Notes under the pieces: generated by a model
Seen by the model: the letters and a program-made list of their open reading frames with translations, nothing else
What the model was told of the DNA's origin: nothing
Database searches by the model: none
Position numbers and translations under genes: made by a program
Assembly: GCF_965638725.1 (NCBI RefSeq)
Contig: NC_134970.1
Coordinates: 4,469,001 to 4,533,000 of the forward strand
Direction: 5' to 3'
Length of the DNA stretch: 64,000 nucleotides
Source: Aptenodytes patagonicus
Taxonomy: Eukaryota > Chordata > Aves > Sphenisciformes > Spheniscidae
Part shown: piece by piece, positions 34,270-45,100 of the stretch
How the letters are laid out: each line of letters opens with the position of its first letter
Position numbering within the stretch: position 1 is the first letter of the stretch

Positions 34270-34862
34270 TGTCGTGGTTTAATCTCAGTCGGCAACTAAG
34301 CACCACGCAGCCGCTCGCTCACTCCCCCCCGGTGGGATGGGGGAGAGAATCGGAAGGGTAAAAGTGAGAAAAACTTGTGGGTTGAGATAAAGACAGTTTA
34401 ATAGGTAAAGCAAAAGCCACGCATGCAAGCAAAGCAAAACAAGGAATTCATTCACTACTTCCCATTGGCAGGCAGGTGTTCAGCCATCTCCAGGAAAGCA
34501 GGGCTCCATCACGCGTAACGGTTATTTGGGAAGACAAACACCATCACTCCAAATGTCCCCCCCTTCCTTCTTCTTCCCCCAGCTTTATATACTGAGCATG
34601 ACGTCCCATGGTATGGAATATCCCTTTGGCCAGTTGGGGTCAGCTGTCCTGGCTGTGCCCCCTCCCAGCTTCTTGTGCACCTCCAGCCTTCTCAGTCGGT
34701 AGAGCATGGGAAGCTGAAAAGTCCTTGACTAGTGTAAACACTACCTAGCAACAACTAAAACATAGGTGTGTTATCAACATTGTTCTCACCCTGAATCCAA
34801 AACACAGCACTCTACCAGCTACTAGGAAGGAAATTAACGCTATCCCTGCCGAAACCAGGACA
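34270..34862 (-). mobile_element. solo LTR of an ERVL-like endogenous retrovirus
   Basis: A 593-bp element starts TGTCGTGG and ends CAGGACA on the plus strand (TG...CA type), with imperfect inverted ends. I recognise it as the common Neoaves ERVL-type LTR, related to the TguLTRL group. On the minus strand it has a TATATAAAG promoter (34591-34583) and an ATTAAA signal (34402-34397) in the right order, so the provirus pointed left. No internal gag/pol sequence is present, so it is a solo LTR left by recombination. It lies about 1.3 kb upstream of the RH2 TATA box, in the opposite orientation. Confidence 0.88.
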
Positions 34863-34867
34863 GGAAA
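34863..34867 (+). repeat. target-site duplication, right (GGAAA)
   Basis: Exact copy of the five bases at 34265-34269. It confirms the LTR borders and shows that integration occurred here. Confidence 0.85.
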
Positions 34868-36000
34868 GAGCTTGGATGAGATGGAGCATTGGTGCTCCAA
34901 GCCGGCACCGACCCTGCTGAGAAGGGTTTCACAGTCTCGTGTGTGCTGGGATGGGGATCCCATGCCCCATACTGAGTGCTGAGAGACTGGGAGAAGCTTC
35001 TTTCCATCCCGCTTGCTCTGCCAGCGTGGCTACAGGCTGGTGCTGGTCTCTCTGCACTATCTCTGGAGGGAATTCAGGACATCAGTATTGCTGAGGCTTT
35101 ACCTTCCCTCCCCCGGGGCACTCAGGCGCTGCTTCTCCAGCAAGTAGTGGCACTTTGTCAGGCTGGTTTTAGAGCTGTGGCTTAAGGACCCTGCCTAAAC
35201 CCTGCCAGTCCTTGCAAAGCTGCAACCCAGATTAGCGTCCCACTTGCTGGGATGGGGAGGAGGCTCGGGAGGGAAACGCTCACCACCAACTCCCTGGGAG
35301 ACAGGGAGTCACAGGGCTGATTGTGCCACATCCATCCCTGCTGGATGGTCTGCTCCCTCCCGTCCTGCCAGAGATCCTTGGAGGATCAGCTGAATAACAT
35401 ATATCCTTCAGCCCAGAGAGGAGGCAAGGCGGAGGAGGAAGTTCACAGTCCTTTGCACTCTAGCACAACCAGGGCGCGCGATTCAGGGTGTAATACAGGC
35501 AGGAGACCTGCCCCCAAAATGCTCTGTTTACCAAGATTGCAGCCTTTGGGATGGGAAGCGGCTTCCCCTCCTGCCTTTGCCCAGCTCCGTGCGCAGAGGT
35601 GGCCCTTGGCCATGTTAGCAGAGCCCGGTTTTGCTCTGTGATGGGGACGCATGTCCATATCGGGCAGCACCCACATTGAACCAGGCACCCCAAGCACAGA
35701 GCAGCCAAACAGCCGGAGCCGAGCCAATGGCTCAGACCCGCAGAGCTCGGCCCAGTCTTCCCACAGTGACCTCCCCAAGGTCAGTGGGGCAGAGCTGGGC
35801 ACTCCCCAGTCCCCAAACACTCCCATGGATTCCTTCAGCCACCCAGGGACACCCCAAAGGCTGTGACCCACTGCGGACCCGAGCACGGACCCATTTCCCC
35901 ATCAATCGCCCAAAGCAGCCGCTCCCCAGTTCGCCACTGCTCCTCCCACCTTTGCCTCTCTTCCAAAGGGCGCCCCACCCCATCCCTTCCTCCCCCCAAC
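34868..36000. other. RH2 upstream region
   Basis: GC-rich sequence between the solo LTR and the proximal RH2 promoter. No coding signal recognised. It probably contains distal cone-regulatory elements, none of which I can name with confidence. Confidence 0.4.
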
Positions 36001-36028
36001 TCCTTAAACAATATTAAACACTTAATGG

Positions 36029-36190
36029 CAATTAATACGCTTTAATGCAGGTTTTGGGGCCAACTGGCTGCTTAGAGGGTGCTTAAACCATCAGCCCCTC
36101 TCAATCCCGTTGCCCTTGTCATACAAAGTTAGCCGAGCCCCTAATCCGGCCTCCCCCCGTGCTCCCTTGAGGAGGCCAAAGGGTATAAAA
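36029..36190 (+). promoter_or_regulatory. RH2: RH2 proximal promoter: TATA box and photoreceptor-type sites
   Basis: TATAAAA lies at 36184-36190 and predicts a start near 36215. Upstream are CTAATCC (36141-36147) and CAATCCC (36102-36108), which resemble CRX/OTX sites, and CAATTAA (36029-36035), a PCE-1/RX-type element. This set is typical of opsin promoters. The leader to the ATG would be about 250 nt, long for an opsin, so another start site is possible. Confidence 0.6.
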
Positions 36191-36223
36191 CCTCCCCTGG
36201 CACGCGGGCACCGCCAGCCCTCG

Positions 36224-36286
36224 ATGCGGAGCAGGGGCAGCGCACCACCTCCCGTCCCCTTGGGATTTACTGTTCTTATTAATTAA
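36224..36286 (+). other. upstream ORF in the predicted RH2 leader
   Basis: If transcription starts after the TATA box at 36184, the first ATG of the leader is at 36224. It opens a 20-codon frame ending TAA at 36284-36286, before the RH2 ATG. It would reduce RH2 translation only if the leader prediction is correct. Confidence 0.3.
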
Positions 36287-36461
36287 TTTATTTTTTTGAT
36301 TGGGGGGGGATCCTTTAGTTGGGTATTGTTCCACATTAGGGGGTGGGGCTTCCCTTTTTTTTTTTTTTTAATTGGGGTTGAAGCAAAATTAATTACAAAA
36401 CCAGAGCATTTGATTTTTAAAAAACCCTTAAAAGCAAAGCAGCTGCCATAACGTTGGCAAG

Positions 36462-36822
36462 ATGAATGGGACAGAAGGTAGCAATTTTTATGTGCCTGTG
36501 TCCAACAAGACAGGGGTGGTGCGAAGCCCCTTCGAGTACCCCCAGTATTACCTAGCCGAGCCCTGGAAATACCGTGTCGTGTGTTGCTACATCTTTTTTC
36601 TCATCTCCACCAGTTTGCCCATCAACCTCCTCACCCTCCTGGTCACCTTCAAACACAAGAAGCTCCGGCAGCCGCGCAACTACATCTTGGTCAACTTGGC
36701 GGTGGCTGACCTCTTCATGGCCTGCTTTGGCTTCACGGTCACCTTCTACACTGCCTGGAACGGCTACTTCGTCTTCGGACCCGTTGGCTGTGCCGTGGAG
36801 GGCTTCTTCACCACGCTGGGAG
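36462..36822 (+). CDS. RH2: RH2 exon 1: N-terminus to helix 3 start
   Basis: Encodes residues 1-120 and one base, starting [20 protein letters not shown]. It contains both N-glycosylation sequons, helix 1, helix 2, Cys110 and Glu113. Ser51 and Arg72 (QPRNY instead of QPLNY) depart from positions nearly invariant in visual opsins. Donor is gtaagg. Confidence 0.97.
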
Positions 36823-39800
36823 GTAAGGGCTGTGGGGTGGGAGCTTGGGTCTAAGGGCCAGGCTTGGCAGCAGGTGATCTTGCTTCTTCAGGGCTTTAAG
36901 ACCCCAATTCCACCTCTTCATCATGCTATTGGGATGGCTGCGATGCATGCAGCATCCCTCCCATGCAGAAAGCCATCTCGCATGCCGCTGTGGTGTCACA
37001 GCTTGTTGCATGGGGCAGAGCTCGCCATGCAAGGCGCTGCTTCCCTGCGGCTTAAAGACAGGGATAAAAAGAGAGATTTATGCAAGTTTGATCTTGATGC
37101 CAAGAAGCGCCCGTCTCACAACTAGCAGGGCAGCTGCAAGGAAATGGATGAGGGAAGGGATCCTTGTTTACAGGATCAAGCCTGGGCTCATCTGGCCACG
37201 CTGCCCAGTGTGCATTCAGGGGGTCTCACACCAAGTTTGCAGGGCTAGCAGAGACCTGCTGGGGATGACCACATCATGCCCTTGAATCAATGTCCAGCAT
37301 CTTCGCCAAAAGCCTTTTCTTGGGAAAAGGTGAAGCATTTGGGAGGGTTCGGGGAGGGAAGAGACATCCCTTGGGAGAGGGACCACTCGGGAGAGGGACC
37401 CTGCAGAAGGGGTACGGGCATGGGGAGGAGGAGTTGAAGACAAGGAGAGGGGTCACAGCTTATCTAGGGGCAAAAGGAAGATGTGGCAGCTCTTAACCAG
37501 AAGAGAAGAGCAGCAGCGTGGAGGGGAAGGAGGATTCAGGGTTGCACAAAGCTAGGAAAACCAGGCCCAGGCTTTGCAGCAATTGCTCAGCCCTTGTCCC
37601 AGTTGCACCCGATTTGGGTGCCCTTGGGAGCTTCCTTATTTCGCTTCTCAGGGACGTGAGAGTTGCCAACGCTTCACCCTGCAGAAAGTCCCTGTGCAAA
37701 ACAGGGAAAATTCATTTTGCACCCCAGGCCCACACAACACCTCGTGATGGATCTGACAACTGCTAATCCTTGCTGCAGAGATCCATAACCACTGCAAGGA
37801 CTTCACTTTTTCTCCCCTAAATGGGGCGATTTCCTGCAACGATGCTGATCTGAAAAAAAAAGAAAAAGAAAAACGAGACAGATGGATATTCTGCCAGACA
37901 AAAGCAAAGCTAAATGTCCTGATCTAAGCCAAGGACCGAGGAAGGGCTTGGTCTCGGGGTCAGAAGATCATATGGGCCTGCGCTATTTCTGATCAAGTGA
38001 GCCTGTGGGCTTTCAGGCAGCATTACTTGCCCTTCCAATGTTCGTGTCTGGTAAAGAACAAGGAGGCTCCTGTTCACAGGGAAGAAAGTTTGATGGGAAG
38101 CAGTCACTGCGCGAGCAGCAGGTCTCCAGCGAATCCTGGCACAGGGTGTAGTTATCAGCAGATTATCACAGCTGGGGGCATTAGCAGGCTTACAGCACCA
38201 ACTAAACACTCCCAATCCCCTGAAGTTTAATTATCCCTTATAAACACATGTGCACACATGCCCACCCACACAGCCTCCCCCGTACGCCTCCCCCTGATCC
38301 AGCACTGCCGGAAGACTCATGAAATACACATTTAAAGGCATCAACAGGTTTGGACACATCTGGCATCTTTGCTGGAAATTGTGCTTCCTCGCGCCCAGGT
38401 GGAATTCACCCCCTTGATTTTTGAATTATTAAAAAACCATTATGATCCCCCTCCTCCATCACCAGCATCGGCACAGACGCTCCCCTCGGCTCCCAGACCT
38501 TTTGCACACTACGGCCGGGAGATTCTCAGTTATTGAATAGGATGCCGGTTATCCCCTGCTGATCCCCAACCCCTTGGCCCTCTCTGCTCTTTGCTGTGAC
38601 CATGAGACCATGAAGGGAAGATCAAGCCCAGAGGAGCTCTTACCACCACCGTATGCTCTCTTTTTCTCTCCCTCCTGCAGGCCAAGTCGCCCTGTGGTCC
38701 CTGGTTGTCTTGGCCATAGAACGCTACATCATCGTCTGCAAACCCATGGGAAACTTCCGCTTCTCCGCAACCCACACCATGATGGGCATCGCTTTTACCT
38801 GGGTAATGGCCTTTTCCTGTGCCGCTCCACCCCTCTTCGGCTGGTCCAGGTGAGTCGAAGGATGCTCAGCGGCAGCCCCGGCTGCTGTGCAAACACTCCA
38901 GGGGACAGGAGATGCACTCGTGGCTCAGACGTGAAACTCCCTGGGCTCCAGGCAAGAAGGGCAATGGGGCGAGTCAGAACAGAAATGGGACCTCAGCTGT
39001 CAGTCTCATGATGGCTTGATGTCCCCTAACCAACGGCAGCCACAGGCTCAGCATCTCCAGCTGCAATGGCCCTTCACGCTCCTTCTGTTCTGCAGAGAAA
39101 GAGGGGCTTCGATAGGCACGGCTCGTCTCACCCATGCTGTGAAGAGCCCATTTCCCTCTGCAGACCATAAAGAGCATCTGGATGACCAGGCCAGCAGGCA
39201 AGGCTGCTCTGGGGAGGCAAACCTGGCCTTGCTGATGTGCTGCCACCCCAGCATTGCTCCTGGGAGCCCTGCAGCACCTTTCCCAGCACCCTTGCCCCAC
39301 TCTCCCCGCGAGCCCATCTGTCCTGCTCCCAGCATCACAGCACATTTCAGCCCCCAACCAACAAATGCCCCCCAACTATAACAGAGGCAACGCTGGCTGC
39401 TCACACCACAAGCTGCTCACTGGGCTTCAGCAAGCGTGTCCTCCGGGCAGCTAAAGCCCAGGTCTGGCTCTTGCATGCACCCACATCCCTGGTCAGGAGC
39501 CGATGCAGCAGCCAAAGGCCACCAGGAGCAGAGCGTAAGGGAGGAGCTGAGGAGATGGAGGTAATTTCTCTAATGCTGCAGGTCCAGCCCCTCCTGACAC
39601 CCCGCTGCAGAACTGCCCTGTGGGGTCATAGCAAGCTCCTACCAGCCCTCTGGGCATGTGCAAGAGCTGGCTTTGGGGCAGCAAAGTCCCTTTACCATCC
39701 ACCTGCAATGAGGCACAGCTGGATGGTCCCTCTCCAGCCTTGAATTGGGATCCCTGCCCAGGCAGCTGGTCCTTGGCTCCCAAGCAGACCTGAGCTGCAT

Positions 39801-41139
39801 CCCTTTGAGCCAGGGCCCCTCCAGACACAGGCTATGCGTCCCTCCACCCCGTGCAGCAGCGGGGACAAAGCCCTCAAGAGCTTGGACCCACCAAGCTGGT
39901 GGCTCTCGTTCCCGCTCGGCATCCCTCCATCTGCAGAGGGAGAACAGGTGGCTCCCGGCAGGCAAGTGCTCAGCCACGTAGGAAGGAAATAAATAGCCCG
40001 TTCCCCGTGGGAGGGAGCGAGTGTCACAACAAACTGATGCTATGCGCCCAAGTGCAACATGTCGGCATGGCTTGCTGCCGGCCCCGAAGGAGCCGCGCGC
40101 TGCAGAGCCAGCCAGGCCGGGTGCACAGGGCGCAGAGGAGAAGCCAGGGAGGAGCTCACCCAAAACACACATGCCACTCTTCGAGCATCCCCCATCCTTG
40201 GGGAATTTGGGCCTCAGGTTGAACCCCTCCCGTGTTCCCCAGGGAGGGTCCTGGTGAAGATCCTAACCTTTCTTGCTGGCAGATACATGCCGGAGGGGAT
40301 GCAGTGTTCCTGCAGCCCTGACTACTACACCCACAACCCTGACTACCACAACGAGTCCTACGTCCTCTACATGTTCGTCATCCACTTCATCATCCCGGTC
40401 GTGGTCATTTTCTTCTCCTACGGGCGCCTCATTTGCAAAGTTCGAGAGGTAACGTCGGGAGGAGGCATGGGAGGCTAACAGGGACAGGGTGGGCGGCTTG
40501 GGCAGGAGAAGGGAGGTGGTCCCGGGGCAGAAAGCTGTGGGGTGCCCCTCACCACCCTCCCTGCCCGCAGGCAGCTGCCCAGCAGGAGGAGTCGGCCATG
40601 ACCCAGAAGGCTGAGAAGGAGGTGACGCGGATGGTGATCCTCATGGTGCTGGGGTTTATGCTGGCCTGGACGCCCTACACCTTGGTGGCATTCTGGATCT
40701 TCACCAACAAGGGAGCGGACTTCACTGCCACGCTCATGTCAGTGCCTGCCGCCTTCTCCCTCTACAACCCCATCATCTACGTCCTCATGAACAAACAGGT
40801 GAGATGCCCCATGTCATGCAGGGTGAGCCTCTGCCCTTGGCTTACCGGCACGTCTGGGGTCACCGCAGGCACCTTGCTCTTTCCCAGAAGTGGTTGAATC
40901 TCAGCCTTGGGGGGAGCAGCAAGCTCAGGGGCTGTTGGGGGCTCTTGGTCCCACAGCACGTCCTCGCTGGCCCCCAATGCCATCGTTCTCTGTTTCTCTC
41001 CCCTCTTCAGTTCCGTAATTGCATGATCACTACAATCTGCTGTGGCAAGAACCCCTCTGGGGATGAAGACATCTCTGCCGTATCCCAGAGCAAGACTGAG
41101 GTCTCCTCCATCTCTTTCAGCCAAGTGTCACCTGCATAG
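36462..41139 (+). CDS. RH2: RH2 green cone opsin lacking the retinal-binding lysine (whole gene)
   Basis: RH2 is the medium-wavelength cone visual pigment, a seven-helix receptor of photoreceptor outer segments. Exons are 36462-36822, 38681-38849, 40283-40448, 40571-40798 and 41011-41139, with lengths 361, 169, 166, 228 and 129. The first three equal the vertebrate rhodopsin pattern; exon 4 is 12 nt shorter than the usual 240. The sum is 1,053 nt, or 350 residues plus stop, against about 355 in chicken. Seen intact (bovine numbering): Asn2 and Asn15 sequons, Cys110 and Cys187, counterion Glu113, Gln122, ERY 134-136, NPIIY, palmitoyl Cys pair and the C-terminal VSPA signal. Missing: Lys296, lost with about three neighbours; helix 7 reads [10 protein letters not shown] where chicken has VPAFFSKSSSLYNP. 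Gly51 is Ser and Leu72 is Arg. All splice sites and the frame are intact. It is expressed-looking but cannot form the Schiff base, so it is probably non-functional as a pigment. Confidence 0.96.
38681..38849 (+). CDS. RH2: RH2 exon 2: helix 3 to helix 4
   Basis: Encodes (G)[20 protein letters not shown], then [20 protein letters not shown] and the end of helix 4. The ERY G-protein switch is intact. Acceptor is ctcctgcag, donor is gtgagt; length 169 is standard. Confidence 0.97.
40283..40448 (+). CDS. RH2: RH2 exon 3: second extracellular loop and helix 5
   Basis: Encodes (R)[20 protein letters not shown], then helix 5. Glu181 and Cys187 are present. Acceptor is cttgctggcag, donor is gtaacg; length 166 is standard. 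Confidence 0.97.
40571..40798 (+). CDS. RH2: RH2 exon 4: helix 6 and a shortened helix 7
   Basis: Encodes [20 protein letters not shown], helix 6 with the intact FMLAWTPY motif, and a helix 7 reading [20 protein letters not shown]. The exon is 228 nt where vertebrate visual opsins have 240. The missing 12 nt remove Lys296 and about three following residues without changing frame. Donor is gtgaga. Confidence 0.97.
41011..41139 (+). CDS. RH2: RH2 exon 5: C-terminal tail
   Basis: Encodes [20 protein letters not shown], then a Ser/Thr-rich phosphorylation tail ending QVSPA and TAG. It is one residue shorter than I recall for chicken (ISAVSQ versus VSSTVSQ). The palmitoylation Cys pair and the VxPx ciliary-targeting end are kept. 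Confidence 0.96.
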   Translation, partial: FRNCMITTICCGKNPSGDEDISAVSQSKTEVSSISFSQVSPA

Positions 41140-42180
41140 ACCATGGACAGTTTGGACTGGGGTGACCCGCCGAGCTCGGGGACCGAGACAGACACCCACA
41201 CACCCACAGTCTCATTTCATGCAGTCACTCCCTTGTGCACCGACACCCTCCGCTGCACGAGAAGTTAGCTGTGCACGTACTGCGGTAGCTTCCCCCCAAT
41301 CCCACGTGCAGACCCCCAGCCCCAGGCACGCTTACTGGGGCACCCCTGTGCCCACTGGTGCAAACACAGCACCCTGAGCTCTTCCACACTGTCACAGCCC
41401 TTTGCAGAGGAGCCCAGGTCCCTTCCCCAGGTCCCAGGAGCCGGCCAGCTTTTGGGGACCATCCATGTGTCAGCAAACCCCCTTGCTTTGTTCACATCGT
41501 GTTAAAACAGCAACGGCCAGTGGGAAAGCCCAAACTGCAATATTTTCCTCCCTGCCACTCTGAAACGCGCTCCCTGCTAGCATCCCCCTGCCCTGGCGCT
41601 CAAGGGAGTGTCGCAGAAGCATTCGGCCCTCATTTGCAAAAACTAAGTACGCAGATAAAACACTATTGCAAAAACCCCAGAAGCACAAACCCGTGGCTGG
41701 AGCGGTCCCGGCTGCCCCTTGCCAGCACCTGAGCCGGGGGCTCACCGGAGCTGCGCACCCCGCTGCCGGCACAGCCGATGGAAATCAATACCTGTAGTCT
41801 TTATAAATCAATATAACAAATGGAGCTGGGAGCGGGCTTCGCTTCAAGCCCGACTCCCTGTATCCCCCAGACAACACTGTAGATATATTTTTTTTTTGTC
41901 TTGGAACTTGTAAATATTTGCTCACATACTTTGAAGTCTCTATCTTTCTCAGCCCTTTCCTTTCTCCTCCTCCTCCTGACTCGAAGGCAGAGAAACCATC
42001 TTTCACCTCCGCTCCTGCCAGCCGGACACGCATGGCCAACCTTGGAGGGTGGGACCGGTACCCGAGCGCTTTCCTGTACATATTTTATAAATAAATAATG
42101 TCGTGTCAGCACAAGGACTTCTACAGTCAAGAAGTAGGGATTGAAAAATAAGAAATAAACAGAAGCAGCACAGAGAAAAA
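41140..42180 (+). other. RH2: RH2 3' UTR with poly(A) signals
   Basis: AATAAA occurs at 42090-42095 and 42154-42159, giving a 3' UTR of about 1 kb. A further AATAAA is at 42537-42542. Which one is used cannot be told from the sequence. Confidence 0.55.
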
Positions 42181-45100
42181 TACAGATGCTCACTCCTTGT
42201 CCTTTCTTTTGGGCTGTGTTGACAAGACGCCGATGTCCAGCCGAGAAAATGCGATGCTGCTGTTGGAGACGCAAGCCTGGAGCTGTCTCGAAAGCCATGG
42301 AAAGGGGACCTGTGGGTTAGACCAGCCTAGGACACAGAGGGGAGAGCAGTGACCGTCCCCAGCAAGGTGACAGCCCCGTTAGCTGGAGCACCAAAGGAGT
42401 TTAGAGGCAAAGAGAGGCACAGACCGGGCACAGGGCAGCCGGTGCCACTGCTTGTACTATGGCCCTCACTGCCCAGCCTACCGCCAGCCATTATTTTTTC
42501 AGCCTTTAATACTTAAGCATCCCCCACATAGCCTTAAATAAAGCTTCAGCAGAGAGCTTTTTGCAGAGTTCAAGTTCCCCTCCCCGCAGGGCCCTTCGAG
42601 TCAGTGCCGTTAAGGAATTGGCAGAGTCAGGGAAAAATTGTTCCCTGTGTCAGTGAATTTGTTACCGAGCTGGCTGGAGAGCAATCCTGAGCGCATTCGC
42701 TGCCGGGGCTCTCGCCCTCCACCACCCTCCCCGTTCAGCACACACGTGCCCCCTCTCAGGGATTTTTCCTCCTTTTTTGGCCCAAAGCAACCAAAAATGG
42801 TGGGAAGCCCAAGGTTCACCACTGGGATGGGGATGCAGGAATAGAAACCACCTTTTGCTCCAAACCACCAGCGCAGCCGTGCCCTGGGGAGTGGGGGAGG
42901 ATGATGCCCCCAGCCCCAGCTCTCCAGGCACCCTCCTGCCTCCGGACCCCAGCAGGACTGCGCCTGCACGCATCCAAATTCGGGGCTCCTGGCCAGGGCC
43001 CGATGATGGGGTCACCGCAGAAGCAGGTCTCCGGCACCACTCCTGCACTGACAGCTACACTGAATAATTCATGGCCCGCTCTCCCAGGGTCTCGGGAGCC
43101 TCCTTTCCTTCGCCTACAAAGCAACAAGCCCATTTCCTTTTGTTCTTTGAAGCGAGGGAGAAGCAGAGGAGCGGAGGCACTGGGGCTTTTTTTATAGCGA
43201 GTGATTGAACACGCCGCCTGCGAAGGAGGCCTCCTTGGCATTGCTTATCTCACCCCCTAGACTTTTGAGTGCAATATATTACGGGAACGCAACCCTCCGT
43301 AACCGCACGCCCTGAACAGAGCACGGTGCCTGGCTGTGTAGCCCCCCCCCCAACTTTTTTTCTTTTTTTAAATGCTGCAGTTGTGGGTGAGGGCTGCTCG
43401 CCTTTTGCTGCCGTGCAGCGATGCTGGAAGAATTCACGACGTAGCAGACCCTGGAGGGGGATAACAGCAGCCCATGACCCCTAACGGGGAGCTCCGGAGA
43501 GCCGGGGACCACCTCGGGGTGCGCTGAGGCTTTGCAGCCGAATTTCCCACCGGCGTGAGAGGGATGGAGCAGAGTGCCCCAGCCCCGCGGCTCACTGGGC
43601 AGCGGCAGATGCTGGCAGCGATGCCGGCAGCGATGCCTTCTGGCTGCCCCCACCTGCGCTCAGCAGCCAGCTGCCTCGCCAGATGTGTCACCACCCGCGA
43701 CACCGCAGCGGAGGAGCGAGCGCCGTTTGCAAAGCCGGTGGAGGTCACGAGCACCCTGCCTGCCCCTGCAGCCCCAGGGATGCTTTGTAGAGGGAATTAT
43801 GTCCAGCAGAATAGTTTTACCCTCCTTGGTGCAGCCACCCTGCTGCGAGGAGCGTTCTCGAGGTGGGTATTGCCCAGACAGGTTGTGCACGTGCGGGATC
43901 TTGAGCACAGCTGGCCAGGGATGCTCTGAGGTGCAGGCAGCTTGAAATCAGGCAGCTTGAAGTCATCCACAACAAAAAGGAGGAGCTGCTTTATTTGGGG
44001 TCGAGGCTGCAGATGGGAATAAAAAGATAAACCCATCCCAAGCGAGCAACCCCTCTGCTTCTGCCTCCAGCCCCTCTCTATCCGCGGTGGCCCCGCAGCA
44101 GCAGCTGATGACACTCGCTTCTCCTTGAACAAACCCCTGCAAAAAACTAAAGCATCCAAATTGCAGCACTGGTTTCTCCAAAACCGTGCCAGGCAGGCGT
44201 AGGGGAGGAATGCAGCAGCCAGGTAATCTGCAACCAAAAGCTAAAACCTAATCTAGCCCTCATTGATTCAACCTTTCAATAGCAGAAAGCATCTCATTGA
44301 AGGGGTTTTCCTTTTTGTCTCCCCTCCTTGTTTTAAACACTGTTTTTTGGAGATGTGAAGCCATAATTTTCTTGCAACTGCCCGCCAGGCCATGCTCCCC
44401 TTGCTTTTCAAATCCAGGGGCTTTTAAAGATGTTATCGATCCAACACTTATTTATATGCAAACAATAGGAGAAGATGGTTCGTTCAGTTATTAAATTGAG
44501 AGAGCTGACAAAAGCAATCAGAAGATATATCACTTAATAGGAGATTAAGAGGGAAGCAGCAGGAGCCTGGATTTCTGACCCAGTGTTTCAGATTGTTTTA
44601 TATGTCTATAGCTATGTATTTTTACTGCTCAGATGGCAACATAATAAAATGACACAATTGTGCGCTTTGCCCACAGGGTTTTATCACTAATTGATTTTGC
44701 AACAGCTCATCTAATCTCAATTCTAAAGGCTTTTGTGTGGGCTGCATCGAAGGGGACTATCCTGTCCAGGGTCATCTCCTGGCAGAGGGAAACTCAGGGC
44801 TGGGGGGCTGCAGCCAAACCGGGGAGTACAATGGGCACAGGGGAGAGCTCGAGCTCCGTCCCACCATCCGCAGCGAGACAGAGCCTGGGCACCAGCTGCT
44901 CACCAGCCTTGGCACGAGGAAGTCATGCCCAGCCTCTTCCTCGGCTCAGCCTGCGGTGTTCGCCAAGGGCTCAGACCTCGTGGCAAACTGAGCCGGCTGA
45001 GGAGCAGTGCAGGATCCGGCCTGTCCCCATCCCGGAGAGCCAGTGGCACATGCCACTCCTCACCCTCTCTGCTGGGACCGTGGCGTGCTGTCACTGCTGC

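Noticed and set aside
41801-42298. Minus-strand open frame of 165 codons downstream of RH2
   Set aside because: It lies in the RH2 3' UTR, has no family motif and reflects runs of T and C-rich codons.
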